DNA of 64,000 nt. Source: Pseudomonas sp. UYIF39 (lineage in GTDB: Bacteria; Pseudomonadota; Gammaproteobacteria; Pseudomonadales; Pseudomonadaceae). A program made the position numbers and the translations under genes. The notes under the pieces are model-generated. The model was not told the DNA's origin and ran no database searches. It was given only the letters and a program-made list of their open reading frames with translations. Positions 57,047 to 64,000 of this stretch are shown here, piece after piece (position 1 is the first letter of the stretch; each line of letters opens with the position of its first letter). Location: the NCBI RefSeq assembly GCF_029963765.1, contig NZ_JALBYU010000026.1, forward strand, positions 18,702-82,701. The letters are read 5' to 3'.

Positions 57047-59299
57047 ATGCGAGGAATTGTTTTTTTAAAAGTTATAAATACGTGTGGTTCGACAGCCACG
57101 AGTTTATTGCTGCTTTCTCTCTATCATTCACACGCCAGCGCTGCGCCGATTGTTGGGGGGAATGTGACGATTAATGATGGCGTACCAGAAAGCTGGAGCT
57201 TGAGCCAGCAAGCCACTCTGACCGTCAATGGCGCGCAAACACTTCAGATCACGTCTGATAATTCGACACTCAATGTAAACACCGGTAGTACTACACAGCA
57301 GATTTCGGCCAGCAATGGCTCGGTCGTCAATCTGAGTGGCGCTACCGTTTCAGGTGCGGGTGGTCTCGCCGGTGTCCTGCTGACCAATAGCGATGCCACC
57401 ATCGATAAAAGTACTGTTACCGGCAATCGTCTGGGGCTGCAGGCGGTTCGCAATACAGCGACTCAAACCGGTTCCAAGGTTGTCGTGACTGGTAAGAGCA
57501 CCATCACGGGTGTCCTGGGAGGCGCCTTGGTCAGCGCTCATAGCACTCTGGACGTCAGCGACTCAATCATTCAGGGCACCGGAGCCACGAGTTACGGGCT
57601 TCGATTGAGCAGTGGACAAGCCATTGCCCGAGACAGCACTGTTTCTGGCGGACAAAACGGAGTACGTATTGATCTTGATGTGAATGATGCTCAGCCCGCC
57701 GTATTGGCCCTTGAAAACACCACTGTCCAGGGGAATACCGGTTCGGCGATCGTGGTCGATTTCAACAACGCTTCGACACTGCCTGCGACCATCTCGTTGA
57801 ACAACTCGCGCTTGCTGGCAGGCAACGAGATTTTGCTGGATGTGAAAGGCGGCGCGAATGTCTCCATGACCGTCAATGGCAGTACCTTGAACGGGAACAT
57901 CGTGTCCGAGCAAGGCAGTGCCACACAGCTGGTTCTGCAAAACGACTCGGTTTTGACCGGCCGCCTGGAAAATGTTGCCAGCACCACGATCAATGACTCT
58001 TCCCGCTGGGTATTGGTGGGTGACAGCCAGGTTGACACCCTCAGCCTTAACCGCGGGGGATCCGTGGTATTTGGGGACACCAATGCTTTCTATCAATTGA
58101 ATGTGACCAACCTTTCCGGGAATGGTCGATTCGTGATGGGAACGGATTTCAGCACGGGCCGAACTGATGTGCTGAATGTCACCGGAACCGCTGTTGGCAA
58201 TCATGAACTGCTGATCGCCAGCAGTGGCCTGGATCCAGCCACCGGCCAGCCTATTCGTGTGGTTCAAACCGCAGGTGGCGATGCAAGCTTTTCTCTGGTG
58301 AACGGAGCGGTTGAACTTGGGACATTTTCTTACGGTCTGGCGAAAAGCGGTAATGACTGGATACTCGATCCAAGCACCCGAACAGTGAGTCCTGGCGCAC
58401 GTTCTGTACTTGCGCTGTTCAATACCGCATCGACGGTTTGGCTGGGTGAGCTGACCTCGTTGCGCACTCGCATGGGGGAACTGCGTTTCAATGGCGGCCA
58501 GTCAGGCGCGTGGGGGCGTACATACGCCAACAAATACAACATCGCCGATGGCTCAGGTGTCGGTTATCAACAAACCCAGCAAGGTTTCACCCTGGGTGCC
58601 GATGCGGCGCTTCCTCTCGGAGACGGCCAATGGTTAGTGGGAGTGATGGCGGGTCAAAGTCAATCTGATCTCAATCTCAATGCCGGCACTTCAGGCAGCG
58701 TGGACAGTTACTACGTGGGTACCTATGTCACCTGGTTAGACACCCAGACAGGCTATTACTTTGACGGTGTGTTGAAGGCAAACCGCTTCCGTAATGATGC
58801 GAAAGTGGCGTTGAGCGATGGTACCCGGGCCAAGGGAGATTATGACAACTCGGGGCTGGGTGGTTCTGTCGAGTTCGGCAAACACATCAACTTCGACAAT
58901 GGCAACTTCCTTGAACCCTTCACTCAATGGTCCGCCGTGGTCATTCAAGGAAAGGATTTTTCCCTGAGCAACGACCTGCAAGCCGAAGGGGATCGCACAC
59001 GTTCGTTTATCGGGAAGGTGGGCGCTACCGCTGGCCGAAATATATCGTTTGGGCAAGGACGTGTCGTACAGCCGTATCTACGCGCCGCATGGGCACATGA
59101 ATTCGCAAAAAGTAATGAGGTACAAGTCAACAACAACGTGTTCAACAACGACCTGTCAGGTTCCCGCGCGGAGTTGGGGACCGGCGTCGCTGTAGCAATG
59201 ACTGATAATCTCAACATGCATGCGGACTTCGAGTACAGCAGCGGTCAAAACATAGAACAGCCTTACGGTATCAATTTCGGTCTACGTTATAGGTGGTAA
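57047..59299 (+). CDS. Pertactin-like autotransporter (type Va secretion)
   Basis: 750 residues. The signal region runs to about residue 33, ending HASAAPIVGG. The passenger (about 34-460) is rich in short Ser/Thr/Asn/Gly/Val repeats typical of a right-handed beta-helix, and ends with the autochaperone-like segment LNVTNLSGNGRFVMGTDFST then DVLNVTG. The barrel (about 485-750) begins GELRFNGGQSGAWGRTYANK and ends in the aromatic strand NFGLRYRW. No protease or lipase catalytic motif is seen, so an adhesin or structural role is more likely. CAGG precedes the ATG by 6 bases. Confidence 0.9.
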   Translation: MRGIVFLKVINTCGSTATSLLLLSLYHSHASAAPIVGGNVTINDGVPESWSLSQQATLTVNGAQTLQITSDNSTLNVNTGSTTQQISASNGSVVNLSGATVSGAGGLAGVLLTNSDATIDKSTVTGNRLGLQAVRNTATQTGSKVVVTGKSTITGVLGGALVSAHSTLDVSDSIIQGTGATSYGLRLSSGQAIARDSTVSGGQNGVRIDLDVNDAQPAVLALENTTVQGNTGSAIVVDFNNASTLPATISLNNSRLLAGNEILLDVKGGANVSMTVNGSTLNGNIVSEQGSATQLVLQNDSVLTGRLENVASTTINDSSRWVLVGDSQVDTLSLNRGGSVVFGDTNAFYQLNVTNLSGNGRFVMGTDFSTGRTDVLNVTGTAVGNHELLIASSGLDPATGQPIRVVQTAGGDASFSLVNGAVELGTFSYGLAKSGNDWILDPSTRTVSPGARSVLALFNTASTVWLGELTSLRTRMGELRFNGGQSGAWGRTYANKYNIADGSGVGYQQTQQGFTLGADAALPLGDGQWLVGVMAGQSQSDLNLNAGTSGSVDSYYVGTYVTWLDTQTGYYFDGVLKANRFRNDAKVALSDGTRAKGDYDNSGLGGSVEFGKHINFDNGNFLEPFTQWSAVVIQGKDFSLSNDLQAEGDRTRSFIGKVGATAGRNISFGQGRVVQPYLRAAWAHEFAKSNEVQVNNNVFNNDLSGSRAELGTGVAVAMTDNLNMHADFEYSSGQNIEQPYGINFGLRYRW

Positions 59300-59317
59300 G
59301 AAGTCTGCGAAAGCAAA

Positions 59318-59347
59318 TTAAAAAGGAAGCAATTGCTTCCTTTTTAA
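59318..59347. terminator. Bidirectional terminator, perfect 30-bp palindrome
   Basis: TTAAAAAGGAAGCAA followed by its exact complement TTGCTTCCTTTTTAA. It lies between the convergent ends of the autotransporter and the small orphan gene, with A/T flanks in both directions. Confidence 0.85.
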
Positions 59348-59362
59348 TTTTAGATCAAACGG

Positions 59363-59863
59363 TTATGCCGCTAGCGTTCGACCGCGAGGTTGGTGAAATG
59401 TGGCAAAGGCTCCTTTTGCTGAAAAGATCACATCAAGCGTCAGCTGTTTAGAGACATCATCGTCATGATTCTCGACGATAACCTTTGTCAGTTTTCCGGA
59501 AAAAATCCCTGTAGTCTCATCAAGTTCAAGATCGGCTGTTCCCGAGAGCTGGGTATAAATAACCGATTTGGCTGGGTCGCTGTTATCGGCGAATGTCAGG
59601 CGTACTTGATGTGAATCCTGCGTAAGTTCGTAGGACTTATTTTCCAATCCCTTGGAAAACGAAAGGATGAGTTCTTTTGTCGTGTATTCCGGCTGTGATT
59701 CGCGTTGCCGGGCAAACATGACGTAAGCCTCGCCATGTGGCAGCGGGAAAGTGCGCTCTGAGAGTTCTACCAGACCTGCGCTGTATCGTTCTCTGCCGTT
59801 TATTGTCCCGGCACAACTACCAGCACCCACGGCCTGTCTGAGTTTCTGCGTGATCATGTTCAT
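59363..59863 (-). CDS. Hypothetical protein, 166 residues
   Basis: Not recognised. The start at 59863 (MNMITQKLRQAVGAGSCAGT) follows GGAG by 9 bases; the open frame continues upstream but without better ribosome sites. The body is strand-rich with alternating polar/hydrophobic stretches (KELILSFSKGLENKSYELTQ; LTKVIVENHDDDVSKQLTLD), suggesting a single beta-barrel or lipocalin-like domain. There is no signal peptide or membrane helix. It has lower GC than its neighbours. It is convergent with the autotransporter and has an operator-like inverted repeat upstream. Confidence 0.6.
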   Translation of the reverse strand: MNMITQKLRQAVGAGSCAGTINGRERYSAGLVELSERTFPLPHGEAYVMFARQRESQPEYTTKELILSFSKGLENKSYELTQDSHQVRLTFADNSDPAKSVIYTQLSGTADLELDETTGIFSGKLTKVIVENHDDDVSKQLTLDVIFSAKGAFATFHQPRGRTLAA

Positions 59864-59948
59864 TAATACGGTCTCCATAGTCATGACAAGGTATCCCGCT
59901 ATCAAAGAAACGTCCGGGATGAGGTATAAAACCGCCATTGGGCGTCGC

Positions 59949-59976
59949 TGTAAACTGTCAGACTTGACAGTTTACA
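59949..59976. promoter_or_regulatory. Perfect 12-bp inverted repeat, probable operator of the 166-residue protein gene
   Basis: TGTAAACTGTCA-GACT-TGACAGTTTACA, 86 bases upstream of the start at 59863. On the minus strand its edge includes TTTACA, followed about 18 bases later by TTTATA, so it would overlap a -35 box. It lacks a U-run on either side, which argues against a terminator. The binding protein is unknown. Confidence 0.5.
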
Positions 59977-60030
59977 TAGTCCTATTAATGTGATTTTTAT
60001 CTGGTCGTCTGGAGAGAAAGGAAAGTTTTA

Positions 60031-60648
60031 TTAGCCGATCCATACACTTAGCCACGTCGAACCTGCCAGTAATAAACCCATGGACCGATTAAAGTTTCGC
60101 AGGGCTTTAGATGAATGGAGCAACTGTTTGACCCTCGATCCCAGAACCGCCCAGGTAGACATGCAAGGCAGAGCTATGCCGAAAAAAATAAAACTCAAAT
60201 ACAGGATGTGGTTTAGACGATTGGCACCGTTGTCGGCGAATACGCTGACGACCGCCATGGCCATCATCCACGTTTTCGGGTTCACCCATTGCAGGCTTGC
60301 GGCGGTCAACAGACCCGGGCGCTTTTGATTGCCGGATACATCGGGATCTAAGGTATCGGTCGCAGAATGGTAAATCTGCCAGGCCAGGTAGCTCAACCAG
60401 GTAGCACCTAGCCACTGCATGGCGTATTGCAACAAGGGAATCTGTTTCAGGGATTCACCCAAACCATAACCTACTAGCAGGACGATGACTGCAGCACTGA
60501 CGCAGGCACCAAAGATGATAGGCAAAGTAGCCTTGAAGCCATACCGGGCGCTATTACTCAGCACCAGAATATTGGTTGGCCCCGGCGTAATGGAGGCGAC
60601 GAAAGCGAACAGCAAAAATGGCAACAGCGTGGGAAAGGTAGACAACAT
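60031..60648 (-). CDS. LysE/RhtB family amino-acid exporter
   Basis: 205 residues, about six membrane helices. The family signature is at the N-terminus: PFLLFAFVASITPGPTNILVL. Also WLGATWLSYLAWQIY and ASLQWVNPKTWMMAMAVVSV. Inner-membrane efflux of an amino acid or analogue; substrate unknown. It follows an AraC-type regulator gene by 51 bases on the same strand, a common regulator-exporter pairing. Confidence 0.88.
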   Translation of the reverse strand: MLSTFPTLLPFLLFAFVASITPGPTNILVLSNSARYGFKATLPIIFGACVSAAVIVLLVGYGLGESLKQIPLLQYAMQWLGATWLSYLAWQIYHSATDTLDPDVSGNQKRPGLLTAASLQWVNPKTWMMAMAVVSVFADNGANRLNHILYLSFIFFGIALPCMSTWAVLGSRVKQLLHSSKALRNFNRSMGLLLAGSTWLSVWIG

Positions 60649-60699
60649 GGCAGCGAACTCCGTGAATGATTTCAGGAGTTGATCCTCACAAAGTCCGGG

Positions 60700-61539
60700 T
60701 CATGCGTCTGGAAGATTTGAGCAGCGCTTGCGATACAACGCCGGAGTCAAGCCATATGCCCGGACAAACCAGCGCCCTAGGTGACTCTGATCTGCAAACC
60801 CCAGTTCCATCGCCACCGTCGCCGGTTGCTCGCCACGGGCCAGCATTCGTCGGGCGGTCGCCAGGCGCAATTGAACGAGGTAGGCGTGGGGTGCCATGCC
60901 ATAAGCGGCCTTGAAGGCGCGGGTCAGGCGGAAGCGATCAACTCCGGTGGCGGCAGCCAGTTGGTCGAGGCCGATGTCGTATTGAGCGTTGGCGTGCAGG
61001 TATTCCCGAGCCTTTTGCGCCACCAGCGGCAGGCGCGGATCCTCGCCATAGCGAGCGCGCCAGTGCAGGTGACTGGTCAGGCGTTCGAGCAAACCGTCGA
61101 GGGCGGTCTGGCGGACGATTTTCAGCTCACCGTTATGCAGGGTTTGAAATGCCAGGCTGGTGGCGTGGGCGAGTCGCGAGTCGCTGGCCAGGGTGTTGGC
61201 GAAACTCAATTGACTGTTGTCAGGGGCATTTTCGAAGACTGCACTGAGTTCACGTTTCAGCCACTGCGGATCGAGGTACAGCATGCGGTAGGTGAAACCG
61301 TCTTCGGTCGGTGCTTCGCCGTCGTGGATGTCACCCGGCTCGAGCAGAAACACCTTGCCCGGCGTGCTTTGGTGCTTTGCTCGTCGACAGTGAAACTGCT
61401 GAACCCCTTGCTCGGTGACGCCCACTAGATAACTGTCATGCCAGTGCGGGTCGTAGGCATGGCCTTCGAAATGCGCGCGCAGGGTCTCGATGCCGGTGTC
61501 GGCGTCCTGGGCCAGGTCGATCCAGTTGTGAGTCGTCAT
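60700..61539 (-). CDS. AraC family regulator with cupin-type sensor domain
   Basis: 279 residues. The N-terminal AraC-binding cupin is seen as AHFEGHAYDPHWHDSYLVGV and EPGDIHDGEAPTEDGFTYRM. Two C-terminal HTH motifs are IGLDQLAAATGVDRFRLTRA and PATVAMELGFADQSHLGRWF. It probably activates the adjacent LysE-type exporter gene in response to the exported compound. Confidence 0.9.
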   Translation of the reverse strand: MTTHNWIDLAQDADTGIETLRAHFEGHAYDPHWHDSYLVGVTEQGVQQFHCRRAKHQSTPGKVFLLEPGDIHDGEAPTEDGFTYRMLYLDPQWLKRELSAVFENAPDNSQLSFANTLASDSRLAHATSLAFQTLHNGELKIVRQTALDGLLERLTSHLHWRARYGEDPRLPLVAQKAREYLHANAQYDIGLDQLAAATGVDRFRLTRAFKAAYGMAPHAYLVQLRLATARRMLARGEQPATVAMELGFADQSHLGRWFVRAYGLTPALYRKRCSNLPDA

Positions 61540-61615
61540 GCTGCACCTGTGAGGCGGATAGCCGGCTTATTTAACGCCTGCACCGAGGGTGATGACTAGA
61601 ACGTTTGTGCAGGGA

Positions 61616-62257
61616 TCAGTTGAACAGTCCCGCCGCAATGTTGATCGAGAACCCGAGAATGGCCGTGTTGAACAGAAAGCCGATCAGCGACTGCGCCAGG
61701 ACAATCTTGCGCAAATCCCGAGTCGCCACGCCAACATCGGACGTCTGTACCGCCGCGCTGATGGTGAACGAGAAGTACAGGAAGTCCCAGTAATTGGGCG
61801 TTGTCAGACCTTCGGCAAAACGCAGTGCGGGATCTTTGCCGCCCCAGGTGTAGAACAGACGGGCGTAGTGCACGCTGAAAATCACCCCGATCAGCAGCCA
61901 TGAACCGATCACCGTCAACGCGGTAAAACCGTAATGCAGCAGCTTGCGCGTGGTTTCCAGGTCTTTGCTGCCGGCCAGCTCGAAGGTGATGGTCGCCAGG
62001 CTCGCAATCGCAGCGATGCATACAACAAACAGCACCAGCCCGGCGTTTTCGTCCTCGACCTCGGCAATGCGTTTCACATCCGGCGCCTTGGCGCGCGCGG
62101 TGAGCCAGAGCATCAGGATCAGGTAAGTCCAGACCCCGGTGTTCCAGCCGATGAGGATTTTGCTGATGATTGAATCGGCCGGGGCCAGAATGCCTGCCGC
62201 AACGCCGAGAGTGAAGGCGGCGGACAGGCGAGGGTGGGTGCGGGCAAGGAAAGGCAT
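61616..62257 (-). CDS. DUF1345 family membrane protein
   Basis: 213 residues with five hydrophobic segments and the conserved DUF1345 region GLTTPNYWDFLYFSFTISAA followed by QTSDVG. Inner membrane, function unknown. The ATG at 62257 (MPFLARTHPRLSAAFTLGV) is chosen; the frame stays open to 62407, but only through a REP half and the edge of the insertion sequence, so that extension is spurious. Confidence 0.85.
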   Translation of the reverse strand: MPFLARTHPRLSAAFTLGVAAGILAPADSIISKILIGWNTGVWTYLILMLWLTARAKAPDVKRIAEVEDENAGLVLFVVCIAAIASLATITFELAGSKDLETTRKLLHYGFTALTVIGSWLLIGVIFSVHYARLFYTWGGKDPALRFAEGLTTPNYWDFLYFSFTISAAVQTSDVGVATRDLRKIVLAQSLIGFLFNTAILGFSINIAAGLFN

Positions 62258-62341
62258 ATGAACTCGATAGGACTGGGTATGCAAATACCTTAGCCCAGCG
62301 CAGTCCGTTGTGACCACCAAGCTGTAGGCGATGGGGCCTCC

Positions 62342-62369
62342 TGTGGCGAGCTTGTTCGCGATGGCGGCC
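62342..62369. repeat. Single REP half, family A
   Basis: TGTGGCGAGCTTGTTCGCGA, a diverged single copy just outside the left end of the insertion sequence. No inverted partner was found nearby. Confidence 0.55.
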
Positions 62370-62392
62370 TTAGAGCCGACCGGGTTTTTGAT

Positions 62393-62460
62393 GGTGTACA
62401 TATCCATTCCTGCGGTAACGGCCGCTTAGGGTTTCGCCCTTACGGCCAGCCCTTTCAAGG
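62393..62460 (+). repeat. Left terminal inverted repeat of the IS
   Basis: 68 bases from GGTGTACATATCC to GCCCTTTCAAGG, inverted match to 63857-63924. It includes TAACGGCCGCTTAGGGTTTC. Confidence 0.85.
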
Positions 62461-62506
62461 TCTTCGTTTAAAATCCCCCAAAACTCCAGTCAGGGTGACG
62501 AAAACA

Positions 62507-63862
62507 ATGTGGGCAGAAGTTCTAGCGCGGCTTGAGAAAAAGACACCGGCCAGTGTCATGACCAAGTTGATACTGGAGCAAGCTGTTCCTGCCGCATGGG
62601 TCGATCAGGTGTTCGAGGAACAACGTCAACGCCAGTACCCTCGTGAGCTTTTGTTTTCGACCATCGTGGAGCTGATGTCCCTTGTTTCATTGGGCTTACG
62701 CCCTTCCTTGCATGCCGCCGCCCGTCAGATGGAGCATCTACCGGTTACCTTGGCGGCGCTCTATGACAAGGTCAGTCGCACAGAACCCGCGTTGCTGCGG
62801 GCCTTGGTCACCGGTAGCGCAGAACGCTTGGCTCCGACGATAGAGGAGTTGGGATTTTTAGCCATTTTGCCCGGTTGGCAACTGCGCGTCGTTGACGGCA
62901 ACCACTTGCCCTCTACCGAAAAACGTCTTGGGGCTTTGCGGCGTGAACGAGGTGCGGCTCGGCCAGGGTTTTCAGTGGTGGTCTACGATCCTGACCTGGA
63001 TCAGATCGTCGACTTGCAGCCTTGCGAGGATGCCTACGCGAGTGAGCGCGTCGGCGTGCTGCCGTTGTTGGCTCGCGCCAGTAAGGGGCAGCTGTGGATG
63101 GCCGATCGACTGTATTGCACGCTACCCGTCATGCAGGCCTGCGCGGACGCGAGCGCTTCGTTCATTTTTCGCCAGCCAAGCAAACATCCACGGTTGATTC
63201 AGGAAAGCGACTGGCAAGAACCGACGCCGGTCGAAGCCGGAGCAGTGCGCGAACAAACCATCGAACTCAACGGCGGCCACCGCTGGCGCCGAATTGAATT
63301 GAACCTACAAACAGCTACCGAATCAGGCGACTCCGTGATGTGGTTCTGGAGCAACCTGCCCGACACCATCAGCGCCGGGCAGATTGCCGATTTGTACCGT
63401 CGCCGTTGGAGTATCGAAGGGATGTTTCAGCGTCTTGAGTCGGTGCTGGACAGTGAAATCGCAAGCCTCGGCTCTCCCCGCGCGGCCTTGCTGGGCTTTG
63501 CTTCGGCGATCTTGACCTACAACGTTTTGGCGGTTCTCAAGCGCAGTGTGGAGCAGGCTCATCGCGAGACGCAGCCCGAAGGGTGGGAGGCCTCGGTTTT
63601 TCACTTGGCCGTGCAAGTGCGCAGTGGGTATGAGGGCATGCAGGTCGCGTTGCCCCCTGAATATCTGTTACTTCAATCGATCTCAGAGACTCTGGCGCAG
63701 CGCCTGTTGGCGCTGGCCAGAAACATCAAACCCAAACAGGTCGCCAAAAGCATACGAGGTCCCAAAATCGCCAAGTCCAAGGAGTGGCTGGAGGGCAGGG
63801 CTGCAAATGCTCATGTGTCGAAGGATCGCGTGCTTAAGGCCCATAAAAAGAAAACACCTTGA
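62507..63862 (+). CDS. IS4 family transposase
   Basis: 451 residues from the ATG at 62507; a GTG at 62495 would add 4. It cuts and joins IS ends. The DDE triad is recognised in QLRVVDGNHLPS (first Asp), LWMADRLYC (second Asp) and the Y-R-E region LYRRRWSIEGMFQRLES (Glu). The frame is intact, so the element may be active. The stop lies 5 bases inside the right terminal inverted repeat. Confidence 0.9.
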   Translation: MWAEVLARLEKKTPASVMTKLILEQAVPAAWVDQVFEEQRQRQYPRELLFSTIVELMSLVSLGLRPSLHAAARQMEHLPVTLAALYDKVSRTEPALLRALVTGSAERLAPTIEELGFLAILPGWQLRVVDGNHLPSTEKRLGALRRERGAARPGFSVVVYDPDLDQIVDLQPCEDAYASERVGVLPLLARASKGQLWMADRLYCTLPVMQACADASASFIFRQPSKHPRLIQESDWQEPTPVEAGAVREQTIELNGGHRWRRIELNLQTATESGDSVMWFWSNLPDTISAGQIADLYRRRWSIEGMFQRLESVLDSEIASLGSPRAALLGFASAILTYNVLAVLKRSVEQAHRETQPEGWEASVFHLAVQVRSGYEGMQVALPPEYLLLQSISETLAQRLLALARNIKPKQVAKSIRGPKIAKSKEWLEGRAANAHVSKDRVLKAHKKKTP

Positions 63863-63924
63863 AAGGGCTGGCTGTAAGAGCGAAACCCTAAGCCGCCGTT
63901 ACCGCAGCAACGGATATGTACACC
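63857..63924 (-). repeat. Right terminal inverted repeat of the IS
   Basis: 68 bases from CCTTGAAAGGGCTGGCTGTA to CATATGTACACC-type end (GGATATGTACACC), inverted match to the left repeat. Confidence 0.85.
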
Positions 63925-63948
63925 AAAACCCGAAATCCAATCACCTGT

Positions 63949-64000
63949 AGTGGTCTAATGAAACCGGACACCCATTTAGGCGAGAATGCTCGCCAGATCG
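63949..64000 (+). mobile_element. Possible start of a second insertion sequence, cut by the window edge
   Basis: The sequence TGGTCTAATGAAACCGGACA followed by CCCATTT looks like an IS terminal repeat of the kind seen with IS3-like elements. No coding sequence is visible before the window ends, so this is only a suspicion. Confidence 0.25.

Larger units (their letters stand above)
62393..63924 (+). mobile_element. IS4-type insertion sequence with 68-bp imperfect terminal inverted repeats
   Basis: About 1.53 kb. Left end 62393-62460 starts GGTGTACATATCCATTCCTG. Right end 63857-63924 is its inverted copy, differing at about six positions. One transposase gene lies between them. Similarity continues a little further outward (GGGTTTTTGAT against GGGTTTT), so the true tips or target duplication cannot be fixed by eye. 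The element looks complete and intact. Confidence 0.85.

Noticed and set aside
62258..62407. 50-residue N-terminal extension of the DUF1345 protein
   Set aside because: Encoded by a REP half and the edge of the IS, not by conserved sequence.

Overview
The window reads as chromosomal DNA of a Pseudomonas, most likely the P. fluorescens group. The evidence is the GC-rich coding sequence, the gene orders (glgE-treS/mak-glgB facing glgA-treZ-malQ-treY-glgX; ptxS-kguE-kguK-kguT-kguD), and many REP/REPIN elements of the type built on GGGAGCGAGCTTGCTCGC. No rRNA, tRNA, CRISPR array or prophage was seen.

Layout. (1) 1-22 kb: alpha-glucan/trehalose metabolism. A plus-strand operon (glgE C-terminus, a treS-maltokinase fusion, glgB) faces a minus-strand operon (glgA, treZ, malQ, treY, a DUF2934 gene, glgX). 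Together they form a cycle: glucan is trimmed (GlgX, MalQ), converted to trehalose (TreY, TreZ), isomerised to maltose and phosphorylated (TreS-Mak), then polymerised again (GlgE, GlgB). The convergent gap between the operons (6.5-11 kb) is variable ground: an autotransporter, a broken second autotransporter, a DUF6124 gene with an odd leader, an endonuclease/phosphatase-fold protein, a PIG-L deacetylase and REPINs. (2) 22.4-31.6 kb: a dienoyl-CoA isomerase, nudC, a TSUP exporter, an organosulfur pair (SfnB/SfnC-like oxidoreductase and sfnG, the latter with a sigma-54-like promoter), an NTF2-like protein with a TetR regulator, pssA, and an AraC regulator. (3) 31.9-39.9 kb: short/branched-chain acyl-CoA catabolism. 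A five-gene plus operon (acyl-CoA synthetase, SDR dehydrogenase, thiolase, acyl-CoA dehydrogenase, enoyl-CoA hydratase) faces a two-gene minus operon (3-hydroxyisobutyryl-CoA hydrolase, acyl-CoA dehydrogenase), fitting isoleucine and valine breakdown. (4) 40.3-46 kb: a polar amino-acid ABC transporter, an Lrp regulator, a CtlX-type citrulline hydrolase and an AstA-like succinyltransferase, read here as a citrulline/arginine uptake and catabolic unit. (5) 46.2-53.7 kb: an HPP membrane protein, an MFS transporter, and the complete 2-ketogluconate cluster with two perfect PtxS operators. (6) 53.9-59.9 kb: an A+T-richer block with two modular beta-sandwich-like proteins of unknown function, a pertactin-like autotransporter and a small orphan protein behind a perfect inverted repeat. 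(7) 60-64 kb: a LysE exporter with its AraC regulator, a DUF1345 membrane protein, and a complete IS4-type insertion sequence with 68-bp inverted repeats. A possible second IS end lies at the right edge.

Most promising for new biology are the 53.9-59.9 kb surface-type block, the ctlX/astA-like catabolic unit, the recruitment of a REPIN into the kguK reading frame, and the leader upstream of the DUF6124 gene. All functional calls come from reading the translated sequences and motifs; no database search was run.
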